Source of the DNA: Symbiodinium natans
Lineage: Eukaryota > Sar > Dinophyceae > Suessiales > Symbiodiniaceae
NCBI GenBank assembly: GCA_905221605.1
Contig: CAJNDS010001044.1
Span: 1-39,228, forward strand
Direction: 5' to 3'
DNA: 39,228 bases
Shown here: piece by piece, positions 30,861 to 39,228 of the stretch
Position numbering within the stretch: the stretch's first letter is position 1
How the letters are laid out: every line of letters begins with the position of its first letter
The notes under the pieces: generated by a model
The model's database searches: none
What the model was told of the DNA's origin: nothing
Seen by the model: the letters and a program-made list of their open reading frames with translations, nothing else
Translations under genes and position numbers: made by a program

Positions 30861-31323
30861 TCATACCAGTACCGAGTGACGTCCGTAGCACCTCCTGCAC
30901 CCATGGATGCTCTTCGACATCCACGTAGCAAACTTCGCTGGGCCCTGAGGAAAACACAACAATGGAGGTCCGCAAGCTAAAGAATGCGAATGCAAGAACC
31001 GAGTTGAAGTTGCTAAGAACGTGGCTCACATTTGCCCCCTCGTTCTGGGCATGGTCCTGCTCGGCTGGGTCCTTCTCAGTCTCGGCGGCCTCGTCCTGGT
31101 TCACATTCGTCGGTTCCGTTTTCTTCGTCTTCGCCTTGTCATCCTTGGAGTTGGGCTGCTCATGACCCCAAATCGTTTCTTTCGGCTCCAGTCGCCTCTT
31201 TGTCTTCACTCTGGTCGCAGGGATTTTTTTGTTGTTGAATCCTCTGCGCGTGCCTCTGCATGCTTGACACAGCTTGTCCCGGCGATAGGTGCCCTCCCCG
31301 CATCTCACGCAGGCCCATGGCAT
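30861..31323 (-). CDS. Small Cys-pair (zinc-ribbon-like) basic/acidic protein, two exons
   Basis: Starting at the ATG at 31323, the protein begins MPWACVRCGEGTYRRDKLCQ and continues ACRGTRRG: two CxxC pairs 11 residues apart, similar in spacing to RanBP2-type fingers (W-x-C-x2-C...C-x2-C) but lacking the usual Asn. A Lys/Glu/Gln-rich linker follows (KTKKTEPTNVNQDEAAETEK). Exon 1 (31323-31030) ends at AAT|GTGAGC in phase 0. An 85-bp GT-AG intron ends in TTTTCCTCAG. Exon 2 (30944-30861) gives GPAKFATWMSKSIHGCRRCY then GRHSVLV and a stop, 125 residues in all. Ignoring the intron gives a longer read-through (LSNFNSVLAFAFFSLRTSI), so the splice is an inference. Function unknown; nucleic-acid or protein binding is possible. 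Confidence 0.5.
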
Positions 31324-31329
31324 TTGTGA

Positions 31330-32190
31330 GAACTACTTCTAATGTGTTTCTGCCAATGATGTGCCACACGTAATAATTAGAACTGAGCACAACCCCAGGC
31401 TCAACAGCTTGGCCGTGAAATGCTGCGGGCAGGGTCCCCAAGTCTGCTGCAATCGTTCAGAGAACACGGTTGTGGCAATGCAGTGGCTGAATCACCAATA
31501 CCGAGGCCACGACGGATCTGACAACAAGGAGCATCTGCTTCTGAGCTGGGGAACCGATTCACCTGGCAGCCAGCTCTCCAAGGCCGAAACCCGAAACCCA
31601 TGTGCAAGTTCAGTGTGTCGGGTTGCTTCGGCGTGGTGTTGATGGAGCCTTACGACCCTTACGTCGCCCTTCTTTCCCTCACGCGACCCTTATTTGATTG
31701 CACCGTATGTCACCCGTGTTTCATCCTTATTTCATCCTTATTATTATCTCCCACAGGAATCATTGTCATTCTCCTACTACATGGTACTCATGCTACTATC
31801 ACGCCGAAAATCAAGTGCAAGCAACAAACAATTGCAAATCGGCGCCTTGGACGGTGCTTGTTTTTGTCGCGCCGGGGCCGGCGGTTGCCATCATCCGCTA
31901 GGACGGACACACGTGTGCAGCTTGGTAAAAGCATCGGGCTGCCGGCCTTTGGCCAGACACAAGCCTCTCAGCGACCGAACTGCAGGAGCCGTGCGTCCCT
32001 TTCTATTCCAGCACGAGGCGTTTGCCTGTGCAGTCTTTGCATTCCGGGCAGCCTGACACCGACCAGCTGAAACACCACATTAACACGGAAGTTTTTTTGG
32101 GGGACCGATCCTTTTACGTGCTAATCTGTAGGTAGCTCTAGGTACAGGCTAACTAACTACATCCTCAGCTGTCGGTGTCACACGCTGCAA
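31330..32190. other. No gene recognised; T/C-rich spacer
   Basis: 31670-31770 is rich in ACCCTTATTT/CATCCTTATT words that recur at 33000-33110 inside the intron of the next gene. The plus frame 31600-32070 is open but low in recognisable content. 32105-32160 has GTAGGTAGCTCTAGGTACAGG-type words. Confidence 0.4.
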
Positions 32191-32195
32191 GCCTG

Positions 32196-33862
32196 CTACA
32201 AAAGGTGCTCGAGGAGGTCGAGCAACTTGACGAAGTTCATCATCTTAGAGATGCTCTCACTCTCGCACGGGTGCTTGAGCTCGACGTGCCGGACGACTGC
32301 GTCCGCGCCTTCGACGACGCTTGCCATCTTCTCGAGTGAGTCCCATCGCCGGCTTTCCGCCAGCCAGCACAAGTAGCATTCCAGAAACCTCCCTGACGAT
32401 GCCGACTTCTTTTCAGAAGTCGCGTAGCCGTAGTCGCGGACGAAGGTGTCGTCCACCAGCGTCAAAGCCAGCGTTAAGAGCCAGTTACCCTTCTGAGAGC
32501 AGGCCGTGACTCTTGCGTCTTCCTGGGCCAACGCCATATTGTGGAAGGCGTTGTGCATCGTGGTGCGGAAGGGCCCATCCTTGAAGGCCCGCAGCTCCTG
32601 CAGAAGTCCGGGGGTCTGCTGTGCCTCCACCACTGCTTCCTGCAGCGTCTCCATGAGTGAACCCAGCTTCTCGTCCACGATCCTTGCTGCGCCACGACCA
32701 CCGCAGGCCATGGCAACGTCAGGTAGTCAGGTGTCTCAGGAACAGGCGGAACGCAAAGCGATCAAAATGATCGAGCTGGGGGCACAAAAAAGATTGAACC
32801 ACAATGCAGCAGCCATCATCAGAATCATGCACCACCAACAAGGCAATGCAGCCATCATGCGTCCGGCTGAGTAAAAGGCACATGCAATAGGAAGGGCCCG
32901 AGCCTCGTCGTGTGCAAAACACGTTCGTTTCCTCGATGCGACGGCCTGTCGGTACACACAGTACAGTCATCATGTGTACGCACTATTTCACCTCTATTGC
33001 AGTCCTACTCACGTTCTTTCACGCTTACGTCCTCTTTGTTAGGCTCTTCTTTCCTTTATTGGACCCTTATTAGCCCTTCTTATTTCACGCTTACCTCACC
33101 TGACTTAAGCCAGAGGGCCTGAGTGGGGAGTAAGCTTGTCAATTTAAGCCCTAGGCGCTTAAACTGGTTGGTGGGATAAGTTCCAACCCCGAAACCCTGA
33201 AACCTATGCCATTGACCTCTGCGTGCCTCAGGCTCATCACATCCACTAGGGCCCAGGACCTGGCCATGAGCTCATTTTTGTTGAATGGATCGCTTTAGGA
33301 TACGGTTCAGGGTTCACCGATTGAAAGCTTCGTCCAAAATGGGTCACTACATTAAATCAGCCACTGGGGGAACCAATGCGACTTGCAATTTCATGTGTGT
33401 AGATCACTAGAACTGATCACGCATTTTTCCCCTTAATCTCATGGACGATCTTGCGGAAATGTGATCGCCGCCGGACCCCAAAAGTGAGCAAACCCTTGTT
33501 GCTGCTCACGGTAACATGTCCTCCGTGAAACACAGCGAGCGGCGTAGCTTCGGTGGAGGTTGGGAGATGTTGCCATCCGTGGCCTTGGTCTTCCCCTGCA
33601 CGTTGTTTTGCCCTTCCTGCTTTGTCGCATCCTTCTTGGGCATGTCGTCGGCAATCTTTTGTCGTGGTGGCTGAACAGGACAAAGCACTTGAGCATCTTG
33701 ACTCTCGTCAAGGTCCCAGCCTGAGCTGGGTGGTGAGAGCCACAGCTGATTCCTGACAGTTGTCGGTGGATGCCAGGACTCAGTGCTGGCTTCATCCACG
33801 GGCCGACATCTCTTCTTTTTGGGCGTAAAGGCCTGGCCTGTGCCCATGTCCGTCTCTGCCAT
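32196..33862 (-). CDS. Two-exon orphan protein, helical
   Basis: Exon 1 (33862-33510) starts MAETDMGTGQAFTPKKKRCR, a hydrophilic Pro/Lys/Gln-rich leader with a possible nuclear-localisation signal (PKKKRCRP), and ends EDMLP. The donor CC|GTGAGC is in phase 2. A ~827-bp intron ends in GCAGCAAG. Exon 2 (32682-32196) restores the phase: IVDEKLGSLMETLQEAVVEA, QELRAFKDGPFRTTMHNAFH, DDTFVRDYGYATSEKK, ending LLDLLEHLL and TAG. Exon 2 is predicted helical with heptad-like leucines and no Cys-rich or membrane part. The product is about 280 residues. An ATG inside the intron (32711) could start a shorter 171-residue form. No family recognised. It has the same strand and style (KDGP/KNGP word, Lys-rich leader) as the next gene upstream. 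Confidence 0.55.
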
Positions 33863-33869
33863 GGCGAAC

Positions 33870-34075
33870 GGAACGGAAGCTTAAAGTAATGATTAAGTTG
33901 ATTGCGGGCGCAGACTGCAACGTGAAACCTCGCAGGTCACAAGCATACAGCTGCAGGCGGGTGCCTCAGGCCGGGGCATGTGCAGCGACTTCTAGCTGCT
34001 ACGTAGCTCGACCCAAAAGTTTCACGGAGGAAACTGGCAAGCCGCGAGGCAACGTACAAACCCACAATCCCCCTG
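33870..34075. other. Short spacer, nothing recognised
   Basis: Upstream of the two-exon orphan gene; no clear motif. It leads directly into the CA/CAGACA microsatellite. Confidence 0.4.
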
Positions 34076-34079
34076 CAGA

Positions 34080-34386
34080 CATGCAAACACACACACACAC
34101 AGACACACAGCCACACACACACACACACAGAGACAAACACACACACACACACGCGCACACACACACACACACACACACACAAAAACGCACACGCACAGAC
34201 ACAGACACAGACACAGACACAGACACAGACACAGACACAGACACAGACACACACACAGACACAGACACAGACACAGACACACAGACAGACACAGACAGAC
34301 AGACACAGACAGACAGACAGACACAGACAGACACAGACAGACACAGACAGACACAGACAGACACAGACAGACACAGACAGACAGAC

Positions 34387-34429
<43 letters not shown>

Positions 34430-34446
34430 CACACACACATATATAT
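34080..34446. repeat. CA / CAGACA microsatellite, ~365 bp
   Basis: (CA)n at 34086-34190, then (CAGACA)n and (CAGA)n with ordered sub-blocks to 34430, ending in ATATATATAA. All long frames here (Thr/Asp or Cys/Val/Leu repeats) are artefacts. The block arrangement points to repeated slippage. Confidence 0.95.
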
Positions 34447-34449
34447 AAG

Positions 34450-35040
34450 TAAACAAACACAAACAGTTCCGGAAAGTTGGCCCAAGTAAGGGCTTGGGGG
34501 TGTCACGTGTGGGTTTGAAGGGGAGGCCGCCAAAGACCCCTGAAGCCGCGTAACCCCCGGGGAGGCCGCCTTCCCCCCAGTAAGCGCCTTCCCATTAGAG
34601 CCCTCCCGACTGCCTGGCCATACCGGTGAATTGGCGCCGTAGGCTGCCCTGCCACCGACAGGTAAGACACGTGACACGACGCAAACAACAATAAATCGTG
34701 ACTCTTTGCTTTGCTTCTGCCATGGCAGCACCCGCGGACTGCACCCCACATTTTCGGAACCTCTTTCCTTGCTCTCGCGGGAAACACACACACACACACA
34801 CACACACACGCGAAACTGCTCTGCGAGACGCGCGGGTTTGAGACGATGTGGCGGCGCATGCCCAGCCGCGTCAACGGTTGGAATCGCTACCCAAAAGACT
34901 TTTCTAAATGGGCTTCCCCTTCTAACTTCTCTATATTTATTCTCTTCTGTCATACTTGAACGGGGAGCGGGGGGTTGCGGCGTTGGCTGGCCTCAGCAAC
35001 AAAACTGACCATCCAAGCGAGGCAGGTCCTCTGGACCCGC
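34450..35040. other. Downstream spacer of the six-exon gene
   Basis: Contains a second (CA)n run at 34782-34810 and GAGGCCGCC.. words repeated at 34524 and 34561. No exon recognised. Confidence 0.45.
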
Positions 35041-35043
35041 TGA

Positions 35044-38000
35044 CTAGGCTGGCGTGGAAGAATCCAAGCTGCGGAGCTTGTCCAACAAATTCTGCTTCTG
35101 CTCACTGGATGCCTCCTTCTTGTTATCCTTCGGCTTGTTGTTGGCATCCTTTCCCTTCTCGTTGTCCTTCTCCTTGTCCTTCTGGTTCTCTTTCGCCTCG
35201 GCGTCCTGCTCCTTCTTGTCCTTCGCATTTGTGTTTGCTTTGGCCTTGGCTTTCGGCGCTGCACTGATCCGCATGGACTCCGGAAGTGCATCTCTGAGGC
35301 CCTGCTCGAAGAGGGGGTCGCTGGGGTGCTGCATTGCCCGGAACACCTGGTTGGCCAACTGCTTTTCCAGCAACTCCTTGTGTTCTGGTGTGTGGCATAG
35401 CCCGAAGTAACTCTTCCGCAAACGGATGGCTGTCATGGGCAGCACCGGGTCCGAAGCGGTGAGGTCCACCCAACCAGCCCCCGAGAAAGAGTGATGCAAC
35501 TCTTCGTAGAATTCTGTCGGGAGCCCATGCCAGCAAAAGGGAACCATGCTGGAGGGCTTCGGCCCGGGATCCACTTCCGGCCCCGGGTCGCCATCCACAG
35601 TTCCCCCCACGGCGATCAGCGCCTTGCCCAGGAGGTCCGACTTGCTGGCGTGCTTCACCTTCCAGAGGCTTTCTGGCGGCGTCCTCTCGAAGGGGCCGAG
35701 GCAATCAGACGCCGTGCTTCCCGGCACGTGCAGGTGATCTTTCGCCACGACCTCGAGCGTCTTCTGGCTGAAGACGTTCATACTCAGCATGGTGGACAAC
35801 GTAGCAATGCCCTTGACCCGGGCTTTCACCTGTCGCTCGGACTGCTCCGTTGTCAACACGTACAACTGCGTCTTGACCTTCGGAATCACCTTGCCGCCGT
35901 CGTCCACAAAGGCCTTCGAGGCATTGCCTGCACTGCCCAGGTTCCTGTCGATGAAAAAGAAGGCGGCCTTCTCCGGGATCTGTGGCAAAACGTTCTGCGC
36001 CGGCTGGAGCCCCTCCAAGGCTCCCTTGATGCATCTTTTCAAGTGCTCATCCCTTAAGGGCGGCGGTCTCAAGTGCGGCCTGGACGATGCTTCTCCAGCT
36101 CTCGTGACATCGCACAGGACAAGCACGTACTCCTGCTTCCCAGTGACCTTCTGGGAAAGCGGGTCCGCCCGCAGCAGCTGAGCGACCCCGGAGACGCTGC
36201 CAGGGTCACCGTGCAAATTCACATACCTGTCCACCAAGTTCTTTGCATAGGTGACCCACTGAGCCAGCACGCCTTCCTTGTCGTCCATCTTCTTTGCCGA
36301 GATACCAGGAAGCATCATCCCGCCATCCTCCTCGTCACTCAAGTCAATGTCCTCCACGTCGATGCCCTTCTTCTCCATGTCTGGCGCTGGCCGGCCATCG
36401 CCCTCCGCCTCCAGCGCGGCAACGAACTCATCCATCTTCTCCTTCACGGGGGAGCGAGTGACACTCACAGTCAGGCTTACAGGGGTTTGTGTAATGGCGG
36501 TGCCGTTACATTTATTTCCGCTCCTCAAAGAGTTTGACGCCTTTCTGCGCCGAGTCAGGCAAAGTCCCCACCCAGGACGCGCTGCCCTTGAACATTGCTT
36601 TCCTGTACTCCTCGGGGCTTTTCTCCCACGCGTCCATGCGCTTCACGGCCACCTCGCTGACCTTCAAGTCACGTGCCTGCAATGCAGCATAGGACGAGCA
36701 ACAACGTAGACTCACCGTGAATCAATAATTTTTAAAAGCCGGAAATTTGCCTTCTTGATCATGCACCACGCGATCTCCTTCTTGCACATGCACAAGTCAA
36801 CGATGCCCCTGCCGCCGGGCTGACCCTTTCCTGAAAGTTTCCGGACGCTCAGCTCGCGCGGAATGGTCCCGCCGTACTGGACCATGTCCGCAATCAGCAT
36901 GACGGTCCAGTGGATCATGTCTTTCGAGGATGCCCTCTTCACGATGGCCTGCCACGCGCGCAGAGTAACTTTCCCGAACAATGCAACTCGGAACTGTCCA
37001 CGTTTTGAAAGAAGACAACAGGCACAACAGGATACCGCAAATATAAGCAGGCTTTACAACCATTATATGATACACATATTTTTTCCTGTATCCAGAAAAT
37101 GTACATGTATTCTGGTAATTACTGACTGCGAAAAGATAGCTCAGTGCTTAGCTAGGTGCTTGGCCCGTGGAGCTAATTTGATTCGCTAATTCACGTTTTA
37201 GCTAGACCTAATCAGCTAGCTACGTCTGTAGCTATGCGGTTAACACCGATTTCCTCGCTGCTTCGCTACGTACTTTGCCAGTTCGCTGAGAGCTTAGCTA
37301 ACTGATTAGCGGAAACTCGTTGCTAGCCACTCCGCAAAACACTTACTTCATTACTCAGAACTCACCAAGTCGTGTTAGTTAAAACTTCCCCTTCACCGAC
37401 TCCTTCATGTATCTTGTCCACCGCCTATCTATAAAGAAGGGGAGCCTCCAGCTGGTAGATGCTGTCAAACACCGGGCCATTCTTCCAGGCCTCCGTCTGC
37501 CTCAAAAACCGCTCCATGTCGTTCTCTGTCAGAAGCCGGTTGTACACGGTCACCGCCGCGTCGATGAGGCCAACCTTGATGGCTTCCTCCTTGTTGCGGC
37601 CGCTCTCAGAGACCTTGACGTTGTCCCTCCACGCGGTCTCCAGCGCTTCAGCACCCATCGTCTTGCCGCCATGCAGCTTCTCCAACATGGCCTTCGTCTC
37701 CATGATGGCCAATATCTTTTCGATTGTGCTCAATTTGGCCGTCTCACCGATCTCCATCATGTCCTCGCGGCATTGGTGCGAGGCCCACAACCGCTTCTCC
37801 ATGCTGTCGACGTACTTCACTTCCATGGATGCGCACAAGAAGAGATCCCGCCATTTCTGCAAGTCCTCTTCCCCTAGGCTCGCCTTGATGTCTCTGGCGG
37901 CTGCCACCACCGGAGCCCATGCGAACTCAAGCGGGCTGAGCGCCTGTCTCATTGTTGTTACACTCTGTCCGTATCTGTAGTCACAGCTTCCAAATCATAT

Positions 38001-38935
38001 CAAACATTTTACAAACGCCGTGCCTCCACGTGGCCTTTCATGTCATCCGGAAAGTTCCCCGACGAGATGCAACTCTTGATCTGATACGGGAGCTTCCTCT
38101 CAGGGGCCTGGAAGAAGTGCTTCACGACATCCTCCAACTTGTGTAGGGCTACGGAAACCTTGATCGGCGACTGCACGAAGTCCAGCCAGAACAAGTTGTA
38201 GCCAGCCTGGAAAATCATTGCGATGCTCAAATTGTGATGTTACCAGAGGGTCTCGTTGCGTCCACAACGTTTTCTTCTAAGGCTGCTACAGCTTGAAGTA
38301 CTCTGCTTCCTACCGGTTCTTTTCTACTCTTAGCTACATTGGCAGACGCTGCACTCAGACATTCTCTATTATTCTTCAAAACACTACTCTTGAGGTCAGG
38401 TACTGTCTATTGAAATCTTCCGCACCTACCCAACTTGATGTAGTTTCCAATGCCCAGTCTAAGCTGTCACCGGCCTCCATGAAGGTCTCTTATTCTTTAA
38501 ACGCTCCTCTTGCATTCAGCTACTGTCTTACTTCAAGTCTTCCGCAGCTACCCAGCTTGATGTAGTTACCAATGCCCGTCCTCTAAGCTGTCGCCTCCAT
38601 TCTCGGTCATGGCTTGCCATGACTCGCGCTTGTACGGCTCCATGCTCACGAAGCTTGGGTTGCGTCCTGGCAGGTCCTGGAAAAGCGGGTGGCCAAAGGA
38701 CGACGGCTTTACTCTCCAGGAAGAGCTCCAAGGCAGGGGACGGAGGGACTCGGTGATCGATCTCCATGGGCAGAGGTGGCATTTCACCGTCACCCGCAGC
38801 AGGCTCTGCCGCGTCCACGGGCAGGGCTGCAGCCTTAGCCTTAGCCTTGGCCTCAGACTTAGGTCTGCCCTTCGCTTTGGCTTTGGGCGCGCTGTTCGGC
38901 GAGGCTGGCTCCGCCCGCGACTGACGCTTGGTCAT
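35044..38935 (-). CDS. Six-exon Lys/Ala-rich orphan protein with faint methyltransferase-like motif
   Basis: Exons: 38935-38570, 38225-38013, 37947-37446, 36993-36751, 36676-36522 and 36463-35044 (~965 codons). Phases agree at the last four joins; three of these use GC donors (GAG|GCTCCC, AAG|GCAAAT, GA|GCGGAA). The N-terminus has KAKAKGRPKSEAKAKAKAA. The middle is helical (YNLFWLDFVQSP, ARDIKASLGEEDLQKWRDLF, LCASMEVKYVDSMEKRLWAS). Exon 6 has an acidic patch (DVEDIDLSDEEDGG), WCHGLP-like CWHGLPTEFYEELHHSF, then VDLTASDPVLPMTAIRLRKS followed by YFGLCHTPEHKELLEKQL. That resembles the D-x-T/S-x-G-x-G ... Y-x-G layout of SAM methyltransferases but without the Gly residues. The C-terminus is a Lys/Asp/Glu/Asn-rich tail. 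Exon 1 joins exon 2 only if one base is gained or lost (see findings). No named family; I believe close relatives are common in Symbiodinium genomes. Confidence 0.7.
37090..37350. repeat. AGCTA-rich intron segment
   Basis: Within intron 3 of the six-exon gene, TAGCTA/GCTAG/AGCTAA words occur more than ten times in ~230 bases (for example TTAGCTAGGTG, CAGCTAGCTACG, CTTAGCTAACTG), many of them palindromic. No regular period. Confidence 0.6.
38366..38610. repeat. ~121-bp tandem duplication of exon 1 end plus intron start
   Basis: 38490-38610 (CTTCCGCAGCTACCCAGCTT, GATGTAGTTACCAATGCCC, TCTAAGCTGTCGCCTCCAT) has a diverged copy at 38366-38490 (CTTCCGCACCTACCCAACTT, GATGTAGTTTCCAATGCCC, TCTAAGCTGTCACC). 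The functional copy holds the TG|GTAACT donor; the other reads TG|GAAACT. It lies wholly inside intron 1 of the six-exon gene. A third, very decayed copy may lie at 38290-38365. Confidence 0.75.
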
Positions 38936-39085
38936 GGCGTGAGTGCACTTGCTTTCAATTGGGCAGCTTGCTCCGTGCTTTCGGATATAATCATAACTAC
39001 TGCTTACTCAAACCGCAGCACGCTGGTCCTGGCTGATGATCGCACTGCTTAGGCTTAGTCCCCCACAGCAACAGCAACGGTAGCC
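38936..39085. promoter_or_regulatory. 150-bp divergent intergenic region
   Basis: Separates the start of the minus-strand six-exon gene (ATG at 38935) from the plus-strand ATG at 39086. No TATA box is evident. If both starts are right, this short segment must hold both 5' ends and could act as a bidirectional promoter. No element can be named. Confidence 0.35.
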
Positions 39086-39228
39086 ATGCCTCGTCGGCCG
39101 GCCCGCGAGATTCCGCGCCGCCTGGTCGGAAAGCAAACAGTGAAGCGCAAAGGCAAAGCAGACCCGCTTCTAGGTGACAGCTGGCAGGAATGGTTGGGAA
39201 TCATCAAAGACCATGGACCTATGTGGCT
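39086..39228 (+). CDS. N-terminus of an unidentified protein, cut by the window end
   Basis: ATG at 39086 opens a frame that runs off the end: MPRRPAREIPRRLVGKQTVK, then RKGKADPLLGDSWQEWLGII and KDHGPMW. The strongly basic first 25 residues could be a nuclear or transit-type leader. The composition is unlike the repeats nearby. Alternative frames contain stops sooner. Forty-seven complete codons are visible. No domain recognised. Confidence 0.5.
   Translation, partial: MPRRPAREIPRRLVGKQTVKRKGKADPLLGDSWQEWLGIIKDHGPMW

Noticed and set aside
33937-34953. Long Cys/Val-rich open frames over the microsatellite
   Set aside because: They are CA/CAGACA repeat translations, open in all frames of the same strand.
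35491-36537. Plus-strand frames rich in His/Leu/Arg
   Set aside because: Antisense shadows of the last exon of the six-exon gene.
36677-36750. 39-bp GT-AG intron using CG|GTGAGT at 36712
   Set aside because: It breaks the reading frame. The 74-bp GC-AG intron (AAG|GCAAAT ... GCAG) keeps phase 0 on both sides.
39078-39088. GGTAGCCAT before the last gene as a relic of the dinoflagellate spliced leader
   Set aside because: Only about eight bases match and they include the start codon; the rest of the leader (TTTTGGCTCAAG) is absent.
1-39228. tRNA, rRNA or U-snRNA genes
   Set aside because: No cloverleaf with A/B boxes or rRNA core sequence was recognised by eye; a tRNAscan or Rfam run would be needed to exclude them.

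Overview
The window looks like nuclear DNA of a dinoflagellate, most likely of the Symbiodinium/Suessiales type. The reasons are: many small exons joined by introns with GC as well as GT donors; interstitial TTTAGGG-like telomere repeats; very heavy satellite and microsatellite content; and gene families I associate with these algae (a multi-membrane-span protein fused to leucine-rich repeats, a 'VSHAW..EP' domain followed by LRRs, CUB-like domains, and lysine/alanine-rich orphan proteins). No bacterial, organellar or viral signature was seen. All coding calls come from reading frames, splice-phase bookkeeping and remembered family motifs; nothing was searched.

Layout. 1-5.1 kb is repeat land: an 89-bp satellite, a ~56-bp satellite that switches orientation, a ~190-bp repeat, and nested inverted repeats around a minisatellite. 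5.1-9.3 kb is mostly gene-poor, with poly-C tracts and one isolated CUB-like exon. 9.3-9.96 kb is a pyrimidine tract. 10.2-12.9 kb holds a SYG-rich exon and a three-exon CAP-superfamily (GAPR-1-like) gene, both on the minus strand. 13.5-16.9 kb has plus-strand exons of an unidentified gene. 17.2-20.4 kb is a minus-strand gene for a multi-span membrane protein running into about 18 LRRs, broken by two apparent one-base frameshifts. 20.4-24.1 kb is largely non-coding, with foldback elements. 24.2-26.0 kb is a VSHAW-domain plus LRR gene. 26.9-28.6 kb is a decayed, 5'-truncated LINE with RT, CCHC finger and restriction-like endonuclease remains. 29.3-30.2 kb carries an array of GCAACCGGTTGC palindromes. 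30.9-38.9 kb has three orphan genes in a row on the minus strand: a small Cys-pair protein, a two-exon helical protein, and a six-exon Lys-rich protein with a faint methyltransferase-like motif. A divergent plus-strand gene starts at 39,086 and runs off the window.

How they relate. The genes do not form a pathway. Shared features are mostly genome-level: AG|GY exon junctions, GC donors, and copies of simple and palindromic repeats between and inside genes. The most informative single observation is an intron in the CAP gene whose first ~35 bases are a copy of the exon that follows it, which fits intron birth by tandem duplication of an AGGT-bearing exon segment.
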